Source: Pseudomonadota bacterium (lineage in GTDB: Bacteria > Campylobacterota > Campylobacteria > Campylobacterales > Campylobacteraceae). Taken from it: 64,000 bases of DNA. Every line of letters starts with the position of its first letter. The first letter of the stretch is position 1. This document shows, one piece after another, positions 26,855 through 35,169 of the stretch. The notes under the pieces were generated by a model. That model was not told where the DNA came from. It searched no databases and worked only from the letters and a program-made list of their open reading frames with translations. The stretch lies in assembly GCA_002746565.1 (NCBI GenBank), contig PDPI01000024.1, positions 1-64,000 of the forward strand, read 5' to 3'. Made by a program: the position numbers and the translations under genes.

Positions 26855-28042
26855 ATGTATAAGGGTACCATATTGCCCGCGGGGGACATCTTCTCCCGTG
26901 GGTTTAGTTTTCTATATATGTTGGGAGTTGGATTCTCCTACTCTTTAAGAAATATCATTCGTTCCCGTGCCAGGTCTTTTTTTACTATATTTAGTGTATC
27001 ATTGATTGTGTGCTTGTATACTATTTCGAATGGAATAGGAAACTCCTTGATTGGGCAGATAAATAAACTTATGAACCAAGATGGTGTTGATGTTATTATT
27101 CAATCAAAATATTCCATCAACCCTACAAACTCCACCATCTCACAAAAAACCATTGAGAAGATATTAAAAAAAAGCAATATAAAAGCAAGTGAAGATTTGA
27201 TCATAAGGAGCAGGAGACTTAAAGGGGAGTATTTAGCTTACATGATCGGGGCCACAAATTTTCAACAAATTGTTGATAAAATGAGTCTATCTTTAGTGCA
27301 AGGTCGATTTCATGAGAAAAAAAATGAGATACTAATAGCAGAACAATTACTAAAAGTGCTAGGTTTAAATATTGGAGATACCATAAAACTAGCCGAAGAT
27401 AAGTATTATAAAATTGTAGGGACCTACGAGACTTGGATTAATTTTTTTAATGCAAGCATATTTATTGATCAAGGGGAGATTCAGGATATATTAGGCATAA
27501 ACAACCAAAAAAATTTACTTTTCATATCGTTAAAGGATCCCAATGATATCCAAAATTTTATAAAAGAGGTAAACCATGAATTCTCTTCCCTAAAAGCAAT
27601 AGGTAGTAAAAATTTTTCTAATTCCCTAGGAAATGCAAAATCTATTTTTTATCTTATGAGTGTTTTGTCAACTGCTACTCTCGTATTAACGCTAGCTGTA
27701 ATGTGCAATACCTTCATCATAGCTATAAATGAGAGGAAAAAAGAGATAGGAATACTTAGGGCAATAGGATGGACAAAAAAAATGATTTATATGCTATTTA
27801 TGGTTGAATCTACTATTTTATCGCTGGCTGGAGGAATTGCAGGTTTTTTACTTTCTTTCCCAATATCATATATAGTGAAAAAAAATATTATCATGAGTAT
27901 TTACTTACCAACAAACACCATGAACTTTGAAGTGATATATGAAATCTTTTTTATATCTATTATTGTTGGTATGTTTAGTGTTATTTTGCCAATTTTTAGC
28001 GCTACTAAAAAACAGATAATAAAAGTTTTAAAAGATGAGTAG
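26855..28042 (+). CDS. ABC transporter permease (MacB/FtsX type)
   Basis: 395 residues: a cytoplasmic start, one membrane helix (about 40-60), a large periplasmic domain (about 60-270) and three C-terminal helices, the MacB_PCD/FtsX layout. The AAAGGA RBS supports the start at 26855, though an internal ATG at 26918 would also give a typical N-terminus. A GC-rich hairpin lies within the first codons. It forms a mechanotransmission-type ABC complex with the next gene. No MacA-like fusion protein is present, so it may act on lipoproteins, as LolCDE does, or on an exported peptide. Confidence 0.85.
   Translation: MYKGTILPAGDIFSRGFSFLYMLGVGFSYSLRNIIRSRARSFFTIFSVSLIVCLYTISNGIGNSLIGQINKLMNQDGVDVIIQSKYSINPTNSTISQKTIEKILKKSNIKASEDLIIRSRRLKGEYLAYMIGATNFQQIVDKMSLSLVQGRFHEKKNEILIAEQLLKVLGLNIGDTIKLAEDKYYKIVGTYETWINFFNASIFIDQGEIQDILGINNQKNLLFISLKDPNDIQNFIKEVNHEFSSLKAIGSKNFSNSLGNAKSIFYLMSVLSTATLVLTLAVMCNTFIIAINERKKEIGILRAIGWTKKMIYMLFMVESTILSLAGGIAGFLLSFPISYIVKKNIIMSIYLPTNTMNFEVIYEIFFISIIVGMFSVILPIFSATKKQIIKVLKDE
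26876..26902 (+). terminator. GC-rich hairpin between lipoprotein and permease genes
   Basis: CCCGCGGGGGA-CATCT-TCTCCCGTGGG, an 11-bp stem with two G-U pairs, followed by TTTAGTTTTCT. It looks like an intrinsic terminator or attenuator but overlaps the first codons of the permease ORF. Confidence 0.55.
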
Positions 28043-28715
28043 CATATTAGAAGTAAGCAATATAAGTAAATCCTATGATAATGGAAAAACTTTAGCCCTT
28101 AAAGACATATCTATAAACTTTAAAGAGGGTAGGTTTTATACTATTATGGGAAAATCAGGATGTGGCAAAAGTACTCTTTTAAACATCTTAGGTACTATCG
28201 ATAAGCCCACAAGCGGAGAAGTTTTGTATGGAGGCAAGAGTTTAGAGGATATATCTCGCCTGAGTGATTTTAGGCGAAAATTTATCGGATTTATCTTTCA
28301 ATTTCACCATCTAATACCAGTTTTGACATTAAAGGAAAATGTAGAGGTTGCTCTTTTTTCCAACCTAAACTATTCAAAAAAGTTTATTAATGAAAAATCC
28401 ATCAAGTTACTTACTGAATTGGGATTAAAAAACAAAATAAACTCTTTAGCAAATGAGGTTTCAGGAGGAGAGAAACAAAGGTGTGCCATAGCAAGAGCTT
28501 TGGCAAATAATCCAAAAATCATCCTAGCTGACGAGCCAACAGGAAATGTTGATACAACAAATACAAAAGTGATTTTAGATCAGCTTAAAAAGTATCAAGA
28601 ACAACAAAATTGCACTATTATCATGGCAACCCATGACCTCTCAATTGCCCAGTCATCAGACGTGATTATCCGCTTACAAGATGGCAAAATAATTTCATCA
28701 AAGGAGAATGTGTGA
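28035..28715 (+). CDS. ABC transporter ATPase (LolD/MacB type)
   Basis: 226 residues. Walker A GKSGCGKSTL, Q-loop FQFHHLIP, signature VSGGEKQRCAIARAL, Walker B IILADEPTGNVD and the H-loop ATHD are intact. Best match is the LolD/MacB/FtsE class, consistent with the permease before it (8-bp overlap). Coupled to the next gene by a GTGA overlap. Confidence 0.93.
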   Translation: MSSILEVSNISKSYDNGKTLALKDISINFKEGRFYTIMGKSGCGKSTLLNILGTIDKPTSGEVLYGGKSLEDISRLSDFRRKFIGFIFQFHHLIPVLTLKENVEVALFSNLNYSKKFINEKSIKLLTELGLKNKINSLANEVSGGEKQRCAIARALANNPKIILADEPTGNVDTTNTKVILDQLKKYQEQQNCTIIMATHDLSIAQSSDVIIRLQDGKIISSKENV

Positions 28716-29329
28716 GCTATATTTTTAAAAATAAGAAAATCTACAACACTGATATTTTTGCCTTTTCAAATACTCTTCTATTTTTATTCATGTGTATAGT
28801 TGTCTATTTTGATAGATTTGTTAAGTATAGGGGAGCAGCTAATATACATGAGTTTTTTTTCTATGCCTTTGTTATATTTCTTGTTATTTTTTTATCTTGG
28901 GTAAAATTTAGAACATTTAGGGTGAAATCCTATATCTTAGTAGCAATTCAAATAACAATTCTTATTCACTTTGCAGGTGCATTTATACAACTTGATGACC
29001 ATAGGCTCTATGATTTAAGATTTTTTGATATAAGATATGACAAATTTGTTCACTATACAAATAGCCTACTGGGCGCTTTTATAATCCACTATCTATTTAA
29101 AAAAAAGAATATCGATATAGGCAGAATAACTCTTGCTTTCGTAGGTTTTATAGTGCTTGGCATAGGTGCTTTAATAGAGATTTTGGAGTTTATTGTTGTA
29201 TTAAGTATTCCCCATAATGGAGTGGGAGATTATATAAACAACATGTCCGATCTTATTTCAAATCTTTTGGGAGTAAGCACTTACGCTCTAATAAACTACA
29301 AAAAACAAGCTAAGCATGAAAAACAATAA
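28712..29329 (+). CDS. DUF2238-like (YjdF-type) membrane protein
   Basis: 205 residues, GTG start overlapping the ATPase stop. Five or six hydrophobic helices; the pattern DIRYDKFVHYTNSLLGAF, then IEILEF and GDYINNMSDLISNLLG, is typical of DUF2238/YjdF membrane proteins, with conserved His/Asp/Glu that could bind metal. Function of the family is unknown. In the operon it may assist the ABC complex. Confidence 0.65.
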   Translation: MSYIFKNKKIYNTDIFAFSNTLLFLFMCIVVYFDRFVKYRGAANIHEFFFYAFVIFLVIFLSWVKFRTFRVKSYILVAIQITILIHFAGAFIQLDDHRLYDLRFFDIRYDKFVHYTNSLLGAFIIHYLFKKKNIDIGRITLAFVGFIVLGIGALIEILEFIVVLSIPHNGVGDYINNMSDLISNLLGVSTYALINYKKQAKHEKQ

Positions 29330-30083
29330 AAGCTTTTATATATCCATATTGGAGATGATAGCTTTAGTAACATCTTTTTTAGTATTGGTTTACAAAGGTC
29401 CAAATATACTTGATTTTATCAAAACTGGAAAACAATTACCAGTTGTTCCCATTTATATTTTTATCTTTGTATCATTGGCATATATAATTATTACACCCTT
29501 GTATTTCCATAAAGAGACTTTTGAAAAGAGGGGACTTTGTATTTCAAAGATAAAAAATGGATGGAAAGAGTATCTTTTCTCTTTTATGTTTGGCTTGACT
29601 ATTCTCTCATCTATGATTTATTATAAAAGTCTGCATGAAGAGATTGTTGTGGATTATTATGGTGTTTTTTTAAAGTTTTCAGTATATCTTGTAAGTGCGT
29701 TTGCACAAGCGGTCATATTTTTCTCTTTCATATTTTTCAGAATAAAAAATATAGTAAATTGTAGCAATAAATTCAAAAATTATTATTCCAAAAAAATTAT
29801 AACAATCACTATTCTCTCAATACTATTTGCGGTTTTCCACTATCCAAACTGGACCTTAGCATTTCTATGTTTCTGTTTTGCTATGGTCATAGGCTGGGTT
29901 TATTACTCAAAACCAAATATTTTTTTAATCACCATCATACATGCAACACTAGGAACACTTCTTCATAGGGTTTACCAATTGCATATGAAAATACTTTTTA
30001 CATATGGACACCAAGAGCCACACTACTCTTTTTTTAGAAAACTAACTCCTTGGATAGAACAGTTAATAGATAACAGATGGTAA
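29316..30083 (+). CDS. CPBP-family membrane protein lacking the usual EE motif
   Basis: 255 residues, about seven helices. The second and third CPBP (Abi) protease motifs are recognisable: FAVFHYPNW (His) and TIIHATLGTLL (His). The first motif, normally EExxxR, appears as SFIFFR, with no acidic pair. It may be a non-catalytic member. CPBP proteins often serve as bacteriocin self-immunity or regulated proteolysis partners. Overlaps the DUF2238-like gene by 14 bp; last gene of the unit. Confidence 0.6.
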   Translation: MKNNKSFYISILEMIALVTSFLVLVYKGPNILDFIKTGKQLPVVPIYIFIFVSLAYIIITPLYFHKETFEKRGLCISKIKNGWKEYLFSFMFGLTILSSMIYYKSLHEEIVVDYYGVFLKFSVYLVSAFAQAVIFFSFIFFRIKNIVNCSNKFKNYYSKKIITITILSILFAVFHYPNWTLAFLCFCFAMVIGWVYYSKPNIFLITIIHATLGTLLHRVYQLHMKILFTYGHQEPHYSFFRKLTPWIEQLIDNRW

Positions 30084-30173
30084 AGCATTGCACTTTTAAG
30101 TTCTTGGGTGCCATATATTTGCCACTTTTTAAGAGATAAAATCAATCAAAGAAGCAATAATAATTGATATAAG

Positions 30174-31070
30174 TTAGATGTTTTGAGATACAATATCCAA
30201 GGTTATCATGCTATCTTCAATGCTACTAAGTCCATGTAAATCGCCTGTTTGTAAAAATTTTCCAAAGGCTTCTAACTCTTTTTTTAGGGGTTCGGCTTTT
30301 TGAACGGGGCATTTTCTAACTACATAGGAAAAATTTTCTCTGTATGAGGAATATTCATTTAAGCTTTGCTCCATTAGATCAGCCTCGAAATAACCCTTTT
30401 TTGTGGCAACTTCTATGGTTCGTTTGCGAAAGGGGGTTAGCCAATTTGTGGTTATGTTTGCAACGATTTCATTGCCTAGCTCAAAGGATAAGATGGCGTT
30501 ATCTTCATGGTGATTGTGGATTTTTTTGGATTTGTAGATAGAGCTTTTTTGGATTTGCTCACCACTTATAAAACGAAGTAGATCTATATCATGCACAGCC
30601 AAATCCGTTAAAACTCCCACATCGGCAATTCTAGGTGGAAATGGTCCAACTCTGGTTATATTTATGCTATAAATTTCCCTATTTTCCAATTCTCTTTTTA
30701 AAGCTCCAATGACTGGGTTAAACCTTTCCACATAGCCAACGCAAACCTTGGCTTTAGTCTCTTTTGAAGCTTTTAAAATCTCATTGGCATCTTGTAGATT
30801 TGATGCAACTGGCTTTTCTATAAAAAGATTTTTTTTCTTTGCTAAGCACTTTAGGGCAAGTTCTTTGTGCATGAAAGTTGGAACTGCTATGATGGCTGCG
30901 TCAAATTCTTCTTTTTCAAGCAACTCATCCACATCAAAATAAAATGTTTCATCAAATTCTTCATTTTTTTCCACATCACAAAGGGCGACTATTTCAAATT
31001 CATTCATGGAATTTAAAACCCTATAATGGTTTTTTCCCATGGCTCCAAGACCTATGATAGCAATTTTCAT
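30174..31070 (-). CDS. Gfo/Idh/MocA-family oxidoreductase (nucleotide-sugar type)
   Basis: 298 residues. N-terminal Rossmann AIIGLGAMGKNHYRVL, family motif FIEKPVA with the catalytic Lys, and GYVERFNP and LTDLAVHDIDLLRF in the substrate domain. Resembles WlbA-type UDP-sugar 3-dehydrogenases. The aminotransferase gene upstream overlaps by 4 bp, so together they probably make a 3-amino nucleotide sugar for surface glycans. Substrate inferred from pairing. Confidence 0.85.
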   Translation of the reverse strand: MKIAIIGLGAMGKNHYRVLNSMNEFEIVALCDVEKNEEFDETFYFDVDELLEKEEFDAAIIAVPTFMHKELALKCLAKKKNLFIEKPVASNLQDANEILKASKETKAKVCVGYVERFNPVIGALKRELENREIYSINITRVGPFPPRIADVGVLTDLAVHDIDLLRFISGEQIQKSSIYKSKKIHNHHEDNAILSFELGNEIVANITTNWLTPFRKRTIEVATKKGYFEADLMEQSLNEYSSYRENFSYVVRKCPVQKAEPLKKELEAFGKFLQTGDLHGLSSIEDSMITLDIVSQNI

Positions 31071-32164
31071 GAAAGAGCCTTTTTGATGGCATTTACAACT
31101 AGATCTTGCTGATCTAGGCTTAAAAAAGGGCTCATGGGAAGACTTAAAACTTCCTTTGATACCCTTTCGCTGATGGGAAAATCACCCTCTTTGTAGCCTA
31201 GATATTCAAAGGCTTTTTGTAGATGTAGAGGGATTGGATAATGAACCGCCGTTGGAATTCCTTTTTCATTTAAGCTTTTGGCAAAGGTTTTTCTATTTTT
31301 AATCCTTATGGTGTATTGGGCGTACACATGGGTGTTTTGGGGCGATGTTTGTGGGGTTTGGACGAGATTTTCTAAAAGATGATTGTATCTTTGCCCTATC
31401 TCTTGTCTTTTTTTAACTTCTGAGTCAAAATGCTTTAATTTCACCTTTAAAACAGCTGCTTGGATGGCATCTAATCTTCCATTTATGCCTATGATGTCAT
31501 GTTGGTATCTCTTATCTTGCCCATGATTTAATAGCATTCTTATTTTTGCATTTAGCTTTTCATCCTCGCAAAATAAAGCCCCTCCATCCCCATAACATCC
31601 AAGGGGTTTCGAGGGAAAAAAGCTGGTGCATCCTATGGTTGAAAGGGAGCAACTTTTTTTATTTTTATATTCTGCCCCAAAGCTCTGGGCCCCATCTTCT
31701 ATGACGCTGATATTGTGCTTTTTGGCTATGGCATTGATAGCATCCATGTTTGAACATTGTCCATATAGGGAAACGGGCATGATAGCCTTTGTTTTTGGGC
31801 TTATGGTATTCTCTATTTGCCTAGCATCTATATTAAAACTTTCTTCATCAATATCCACAAAAACTGGCTTTGCCCTCAAAAGCGCTATCACTTCAGCGGT
31901 TGCTATGAAGGTAAAAGGAGTAGTGATGATTTCATCCCCTGCTTTTACATCAAGGGCCAAAAGAGCTAATAAAAGCGCATCTGTTCCGCTTGAGCATGTG
32001 ATGGCATGGGGAGAATTAACATAATTTGCCAAATCTTCTTCTAGGGTCGTAACTTTTTTGCCCATTATAAATTGAGTACTTTCAAGTACATCATCTATTT
32101 CTTTTTTGATCTCTTTTTTATATAAATTGTATTGGGATTTTAGATCTATAAATGGTATTTGCAT
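31067..32164 (-). CDS. DegT/DnrJ/EryC1-family sugar aminotransferase (WlbC/WbpE-like)
   Basis: 365 residues, PLP-dependent. N-terminal PFIDLKSQYN, CSSGTDALLLALLAL, the Asp in VIEDGAQSFGA, and the PLP Lys in TSFFPSKPLGCYGDGGA. The FPSKPLG-type motif is as in WbpE/WlbC, which make UDP-2,3-diamino sugars. Works with the dehydrogenase in the same unit. A minus-strand -10 box lies just upstream. Confidence 0.9.
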   Translation of the reverse strand: MQIPFIDLKSQYNLYKKEIKKEIDDVLESTQFIMGKKVTTLEEDLANYVNSPHAITCSSGTDALLLALLALDVKAGDEIITTPFTFIATAEVIALLRAKPVFVDIDEESFNIDARQIENTISPKTKAIMPVSLYGQCSNMDAINAIAKKHNISVIEDGAQSFGAEYKNKKSCSLSTIGCTSFFPSKPLGCYGDGGALFCEDEKLNAKIRMLLNHGQDKRYQHDIIGINGRLDAIQAAVLKVKLKHFDSEVKKRQEIGQRYNHLLENLVQTPQTSPQNTHVYAQYTIRIKNRKTFAKSLNEKGIPTAVHYPIPLHLQKAFEYLGYKEGDFPISERVSKEVLSLPMSPFLSLDQQDLVVNAIKKALS

Positions 32165-32190
32165 GAAAAGCCTTTTTGTAATTTTTTGCC

Positions 32191-32196
32191 ATTATA
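32191..32196 (-). promoter_or_regulatory. -10 box for the nucleotide-sugar pair
   Basis: TATAAT on the minus strand, preceded by TGC, 26 nt before the start codon of the aminotransferase gene. Confidence 0.5.
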
Positions 32197-32501
32197 GCAG
32201 TTTTAGGGTTTCAAAAGGCTAAAAATATTGGTAAATACACCCAAAAAATTTAATTGAAAAAATTTGCTTTCTAAAGTAATGTGACCGTGCTAAAAAGTGT
32301 ACGCTAAATTGCAAACGAGCTTGATTTGAATTATCACTACTAGGGCAAAAAGTAGGAGCACTATGATTTTAATTATAATAGATAGTGATCTTAGCATAAT
32401 GGAATAGATTTGTTTGCTCTAGTTGCAAAAGAACATGATAGGCAGAATGCGCCTGCTAACACACTCTTCCTTCATGGCGATTTTTCCGCCACTACATACA
32501 A
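32197..32501. other. gene-free stretch between the sugar genes and the DUF1566 gene
   Basis: About 305 bp with stops in all frames. No RNA gene, repeat or decayed gene was recognised; a minor AGGC...GCCT inverted repeat lies near 32430. The flanks hold a -10 box and a terminator, listed separately. Confidence 0.5.
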
Positions 32502-32534
32502 AAAGCTAGTTCCTTAGATGAATTTTAAGGAACT
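32502..32534 (-). terminator. intrinsic terminator after the DUF1566 gene
   Basis: A 9-bp perfect stem AGTTCCTTA...TAAGGAACT; on the minus strand it is followed by AGCTTTTTG. Confidence 0.75.
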
Positions 32535-32548
32535 AATAAATTGAAGAA

Positions 32549-33619
32549 CTATCTAACACAACGAATATATCTATGATAGTCATGGTCTTTGTGCTTTTTA
32601 AAACTACTGCCCTTGAGAAAACCAACAGTCCAAGCATATTGAGGCATAGGCAAATATGTAGTGGAAGACCAAAAACTTCCACTTATTCTTTTTACAAATC
32701 CATCTTTTAAGCTAGGGTCAAATTTATCTGCTTTATTGGTTATACTTAAAAGTTCTATTATATTTGGGAGTCTCCAGTCAGCATATCCCCCTAAAGTTAA
32801 AGATTCACAATACTCTATAGCCTCTTTCCATTTTTTCTCCACAACTCCTACATCACCATTGTCTTGCCACATAAGCCCTGAATCATTATCGGTCGCCATA
32901 CCGTTATTGCTTGTAACAGGATTTTTAGCAAATGGTTCAAATGGATCACCTTTAACACATCGTACTACGTGGTTATAATGGCTAGAGTCAGTATTAGTTT
33001 GTTCTAATTCGCCACCATAGAAAAATTCCGTAGTCCAAGACTTATTAGGATCATATAAGCTAACAGTAGAAGACCAAAAATAAAAAAGCGCAGGACTCTT
33101 GCTGGAAGTATTAGAACCATATTTAAAAATAGGGTTTATTGCTCCCGATGAATTTTTATCGTCTCCTTCATATCTCCCATAATCAATTATGGTTCCAAGT
33201 TCATCAATGCTAGGAAGTCTCCAATTGCCACCATCTACATTTAAATTCCAACAATACTGCTTTGCTTGTGACCATTTTTTCCTAATAAACTCTGCACTCC
33301 AAATAGTTCCATCTGTCCAAGTTAATCCCGTGGCCCTATCCTCAACCATAGCACTAAACAATGGAACAAAATAATTCCTCCCAATCCCTTTTTGATAGTA
33401 CCCATCCTGACCCTTGTGCCCTTGGGTACAAACCTCCTCATTGTTGGTTACAAAATTATAACACTTAGTCTGCCCTGTTTTTAAAAGCTTTGAAGTGGAT
33501 GCATTACCGCTTAAAAGATAAGAAATGATGGCTGGCATTGCATTTGAGGCATCTGCCTTTACTTCATAAGCGCCTATGGTTAGAAATACGGAACAAACGA
33601 CTAAAACAACCCTTCCCAT
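32549..33619 (-). CDS. exported protein with two DUF1566 (Lcl-C) domains
   Basis: 356 residues. A signal peptide (MGRVVLVVCSVFLTIGAYEVKADA) precedes two tandem DUF1566/Lcl-C domains. First: DRATGLTWTDG, NWRLPSIDEL, FWSST and HVVRCV; second: DSGLMWQD, DWRLPNIIEL, FWSST and RYIRCVR. These domains occur in surface and adhesion proteins of Legionella and others and probably adopt a C-lectin-like fold. Located among changed flanks and followed by a terminator. Its start overlaps the EamA gene end by 56 bp. Binding partner unknown. Confidence 0.8.
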   Translation of the reverse strand: MGRVVLVVCSVFLTIGAYEVKADASNAMPAIISYLLSGNASTSKLLKTGQTKCYNFVTNNEEVCTQGHKGQDGYYQKGIGRNYFVPLFSAMVEDRATGLTWTDGTIWSAEFIRKKWSQAKQYCWNLNVDGGNWRLPSIDELGTIIDYGRYEGDDKNSSGAINPIFKYGSNTSSKSPALFYFWSSTVSLYDPNKSWTTEFFYGGELEQTNTDSSHYNHVVRCVKGDPFEPFAKNPVTSNNGMATDNDSGLMWQDNGDVGVVEKKWKEAIEYCESLTLGGYADWRLPNIIELLSITNKADKFDPSLKDGFVKRISGSFWSSTTYLPMPQYAWTVGFLKGSSFKKHKDHDYHRYIRCVR

Positions 33620-34508
33620 CTTGACTCCTTTGCGATTTGACTTTGTTCGACCCTAGCACAATTTGACTTAAGTTTTGGTAAAAAATATATAGCCTATGAT
33701 CCTTATAAAAGCTTGAAAGGTAAATTCCAATACCTATTAAACCCATTCCTATTCCATGGTATAATTTTATTTTTTCATCCAAGAAAATGTATGCTAAAAA
33801 TGAGCCGAAAATTGGCATGAGATGGGTAAATTGCCCAGCCTTGTTTGCTCCCACCTTTGGGGTTGATATATTCCATAAATAAAATGAAATAATCGATGCG
33901 AATACTACCATATATGATATGGAGTATAAAATCTTTGTATTTTCTATAAAATCAAGGGAAAAAGAATATCCAAAAAGCTTAAAAGTTATACATAATATGA
34001 ATGTTCCAATAAGGGTAATAATGACGAAAAAATCCAATGAATTTAAATTTTTTGGTTTAAATTTTAAAAATATCGAATAAAAAGCCCAGATAATACAAGC
34101 TGAAAGTACCCATAAATCCCCGCTTGTAAAGTTTAGATTTATTAAATCTTCAAAGGAGCCTTTCGATATGAGGTATAATACTCCCAAGTTTGATAATCCC
34201 ACTCCTAGAAGCTGCATTTTTGTAATGGGTGTTTTTAGGATAAGGGTTGAGAGGGTTATGATCAAGATAGGGGTGCTTGTGTTTATGAGAAGAGCATTTG
34301 TCGCAGGGCTTGTTTGTAAGCCAAAATATAAAAAAGTGTTAAACCCTGCTATACCCAAAGCCCCAAAAAGTATGAGAAAAAAGTAATTTTTCCTAAAAGC
34401 TTTTAATAACTTTTTATGATTTATTAATACGTAAGGCATAAACAATACCGATACAAAAAACCACCTATAAAAAGATAATTCAATGGGGCTTATCTGGGTT
34501 GAAATCAT
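33564..34508 (-). CDS. EamA/DMT transporter with altered ends
   Basis: Drug/metabolite-type permease; the first ATG (34508) gives 314 residues and about nine helices. But the same frame is open upstream to about 34595 and codes the missing first helix, including FFWSGNFIFGR, a family hallmark. That stretch has no ATG, GTG or TTG and overlaps the yafQ-like gene. ATT (34587-34589) or CTG (34584-34586) could be the start, or the protein is truncated. The last 35-40 residues (KVKSQRSQDGKGCFS...) are not transporter-like and run into the DUF1566 gene. Confidence 0.75.
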   Translation of the reverse strand: MISTQISPIELSFYRWFFVSVLFMPYVLINHKKLLKAFRKNYFFLILFGALGIAGFNTFLYFGLQTSPATNALLINTSTPILIITLSTLILKTPITKMQLLGVGLSNLGVLYLISKGSFEDLINLNFTSGDLWVLSACIIWAFYSIFLKFKPKNLNSLDFFVIITLIGTFILCITFKLFGYSFSLDFIENTKILYSISYMVVFASIISFYLWNISTPKVGANKAGQFTHLMPIFGSFLAYIFLDEKIKLYHGIGMGLIGIGIYLSSFYKDHRLYIFYQNLSQIVLGSNKVKSQRSQDGKGCFSRLFRISNHRRL

Positions 34509-34569
34509 CCTTCCAAAGATAAAATTTCCAGACCAAAAAAATACTGCTAAGGATAATAAAATATAATAT

Positions 34570-34848
34570 TTACTTAAATATTTCAGAATGAGAGCCTATC
34601 TTGATAGCGGTTAAAATGAGGGCGTTTTGATCCTTTTGATATATCAAAGCCACATCAGGTCTTATGTGGCAATCTCTTAAACCTTTTAAATTTCCTTTTA
34701 AGCTATGGTCTTTATACTTTAGATCTAAAGCCCTATTGTCTGCTAATAGTTGTATAAGGTTTTCTATCTCGTCGCTCAATTTTCTATCATGAATAAATTT
34801 TTTCATTCCCTTTTTAAAAAGGGAAGTTTTAACTATCTTGTAACTCAT
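34570..34848 (-). CDS. YafQ-type mRNA interferase toxin
   Basis: 92 residues of the RelE/ParE fold. YafQ signatures: KDHSLKGNLKGLRDCHIRPDVALIYQ and the final catalytic His in GSHSEIF. Ribosome-dependent mRNA cleavage is typical of the family. Overlaps the antitoxin gene by 20 bp. Its last codons coincide with the lost first-helix region of the EamA gene. Confidence 0.88.
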   Translation of the reverse strand: MSYKIVKTSLFKKGMKKFIHDRKLSDEIENLIQLLADNRALDLKYKDHSLKGNLKGLRDCHIRPDVALIYQKDQNALILTAIKIGSHSEIFK

Positions 34849-35071
34849 AACGCAAATCGTCCATCATCTCTTTGGCACTAGTATAACCCTTTATCTCACC
34901 CCTTTTATAAGCCTCTTTAGTTTCTTTTAATTCTCTTAAAATATCGGCTTCAAAATCGCTCATTTTTTCTTTTTTGATTTTTACACCTATGTCTGGTCTA
35001 ACTTTAAAAAAGCTTTTTAGGGCTTTTAGGAAAATATCATCCACATTGGTTAAATTTATAGATACATTCAT
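34829..35071 (-). CDS. antitoxin partner of the YafQ-like toxin
   Basis: 80 residues; the first strand MNVSINLTNVDDIFLKAL is ribbon-like, then a charged helical tail (LRELKETKEAYKRGEIKGYTSAKEMMDDL) that would wrap the toxin. Not a clear DinJ; perhaps another RelB/Phd-like group. Antitoxin-first order and a 20-bp overlap with the toxin support the role. Confidence 0.75.
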   Translation of the reverse strand: MNVSINLTNVDDIFLKALKSFFKVRPDIGVKIKKEKMSDFEADILRELKETKEAYKRGEIKGYTSAKEMMDDLRYELQDS

Positions 35072-35137
35072 GTTAGCTCCTTTTTTTAAAAAGCATTATA
35101 GCAAATTTGTGGCACTAAGCATATAAAAATATTCGAT

Positions 35138-35169
35138 AACACCAACTAAATAGGTATTTAGCTGGTGTT
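35138..35169 (-). terminator. intrinsic terminator of nifSU
   Basis: AACACCAACTAAATA-GG-TATTTAGCTGGTGTT, a 15-bp stem with one mismatch, directly after the nifU stop. The T-run on the minus strand is weak. Confidence 0.6.
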
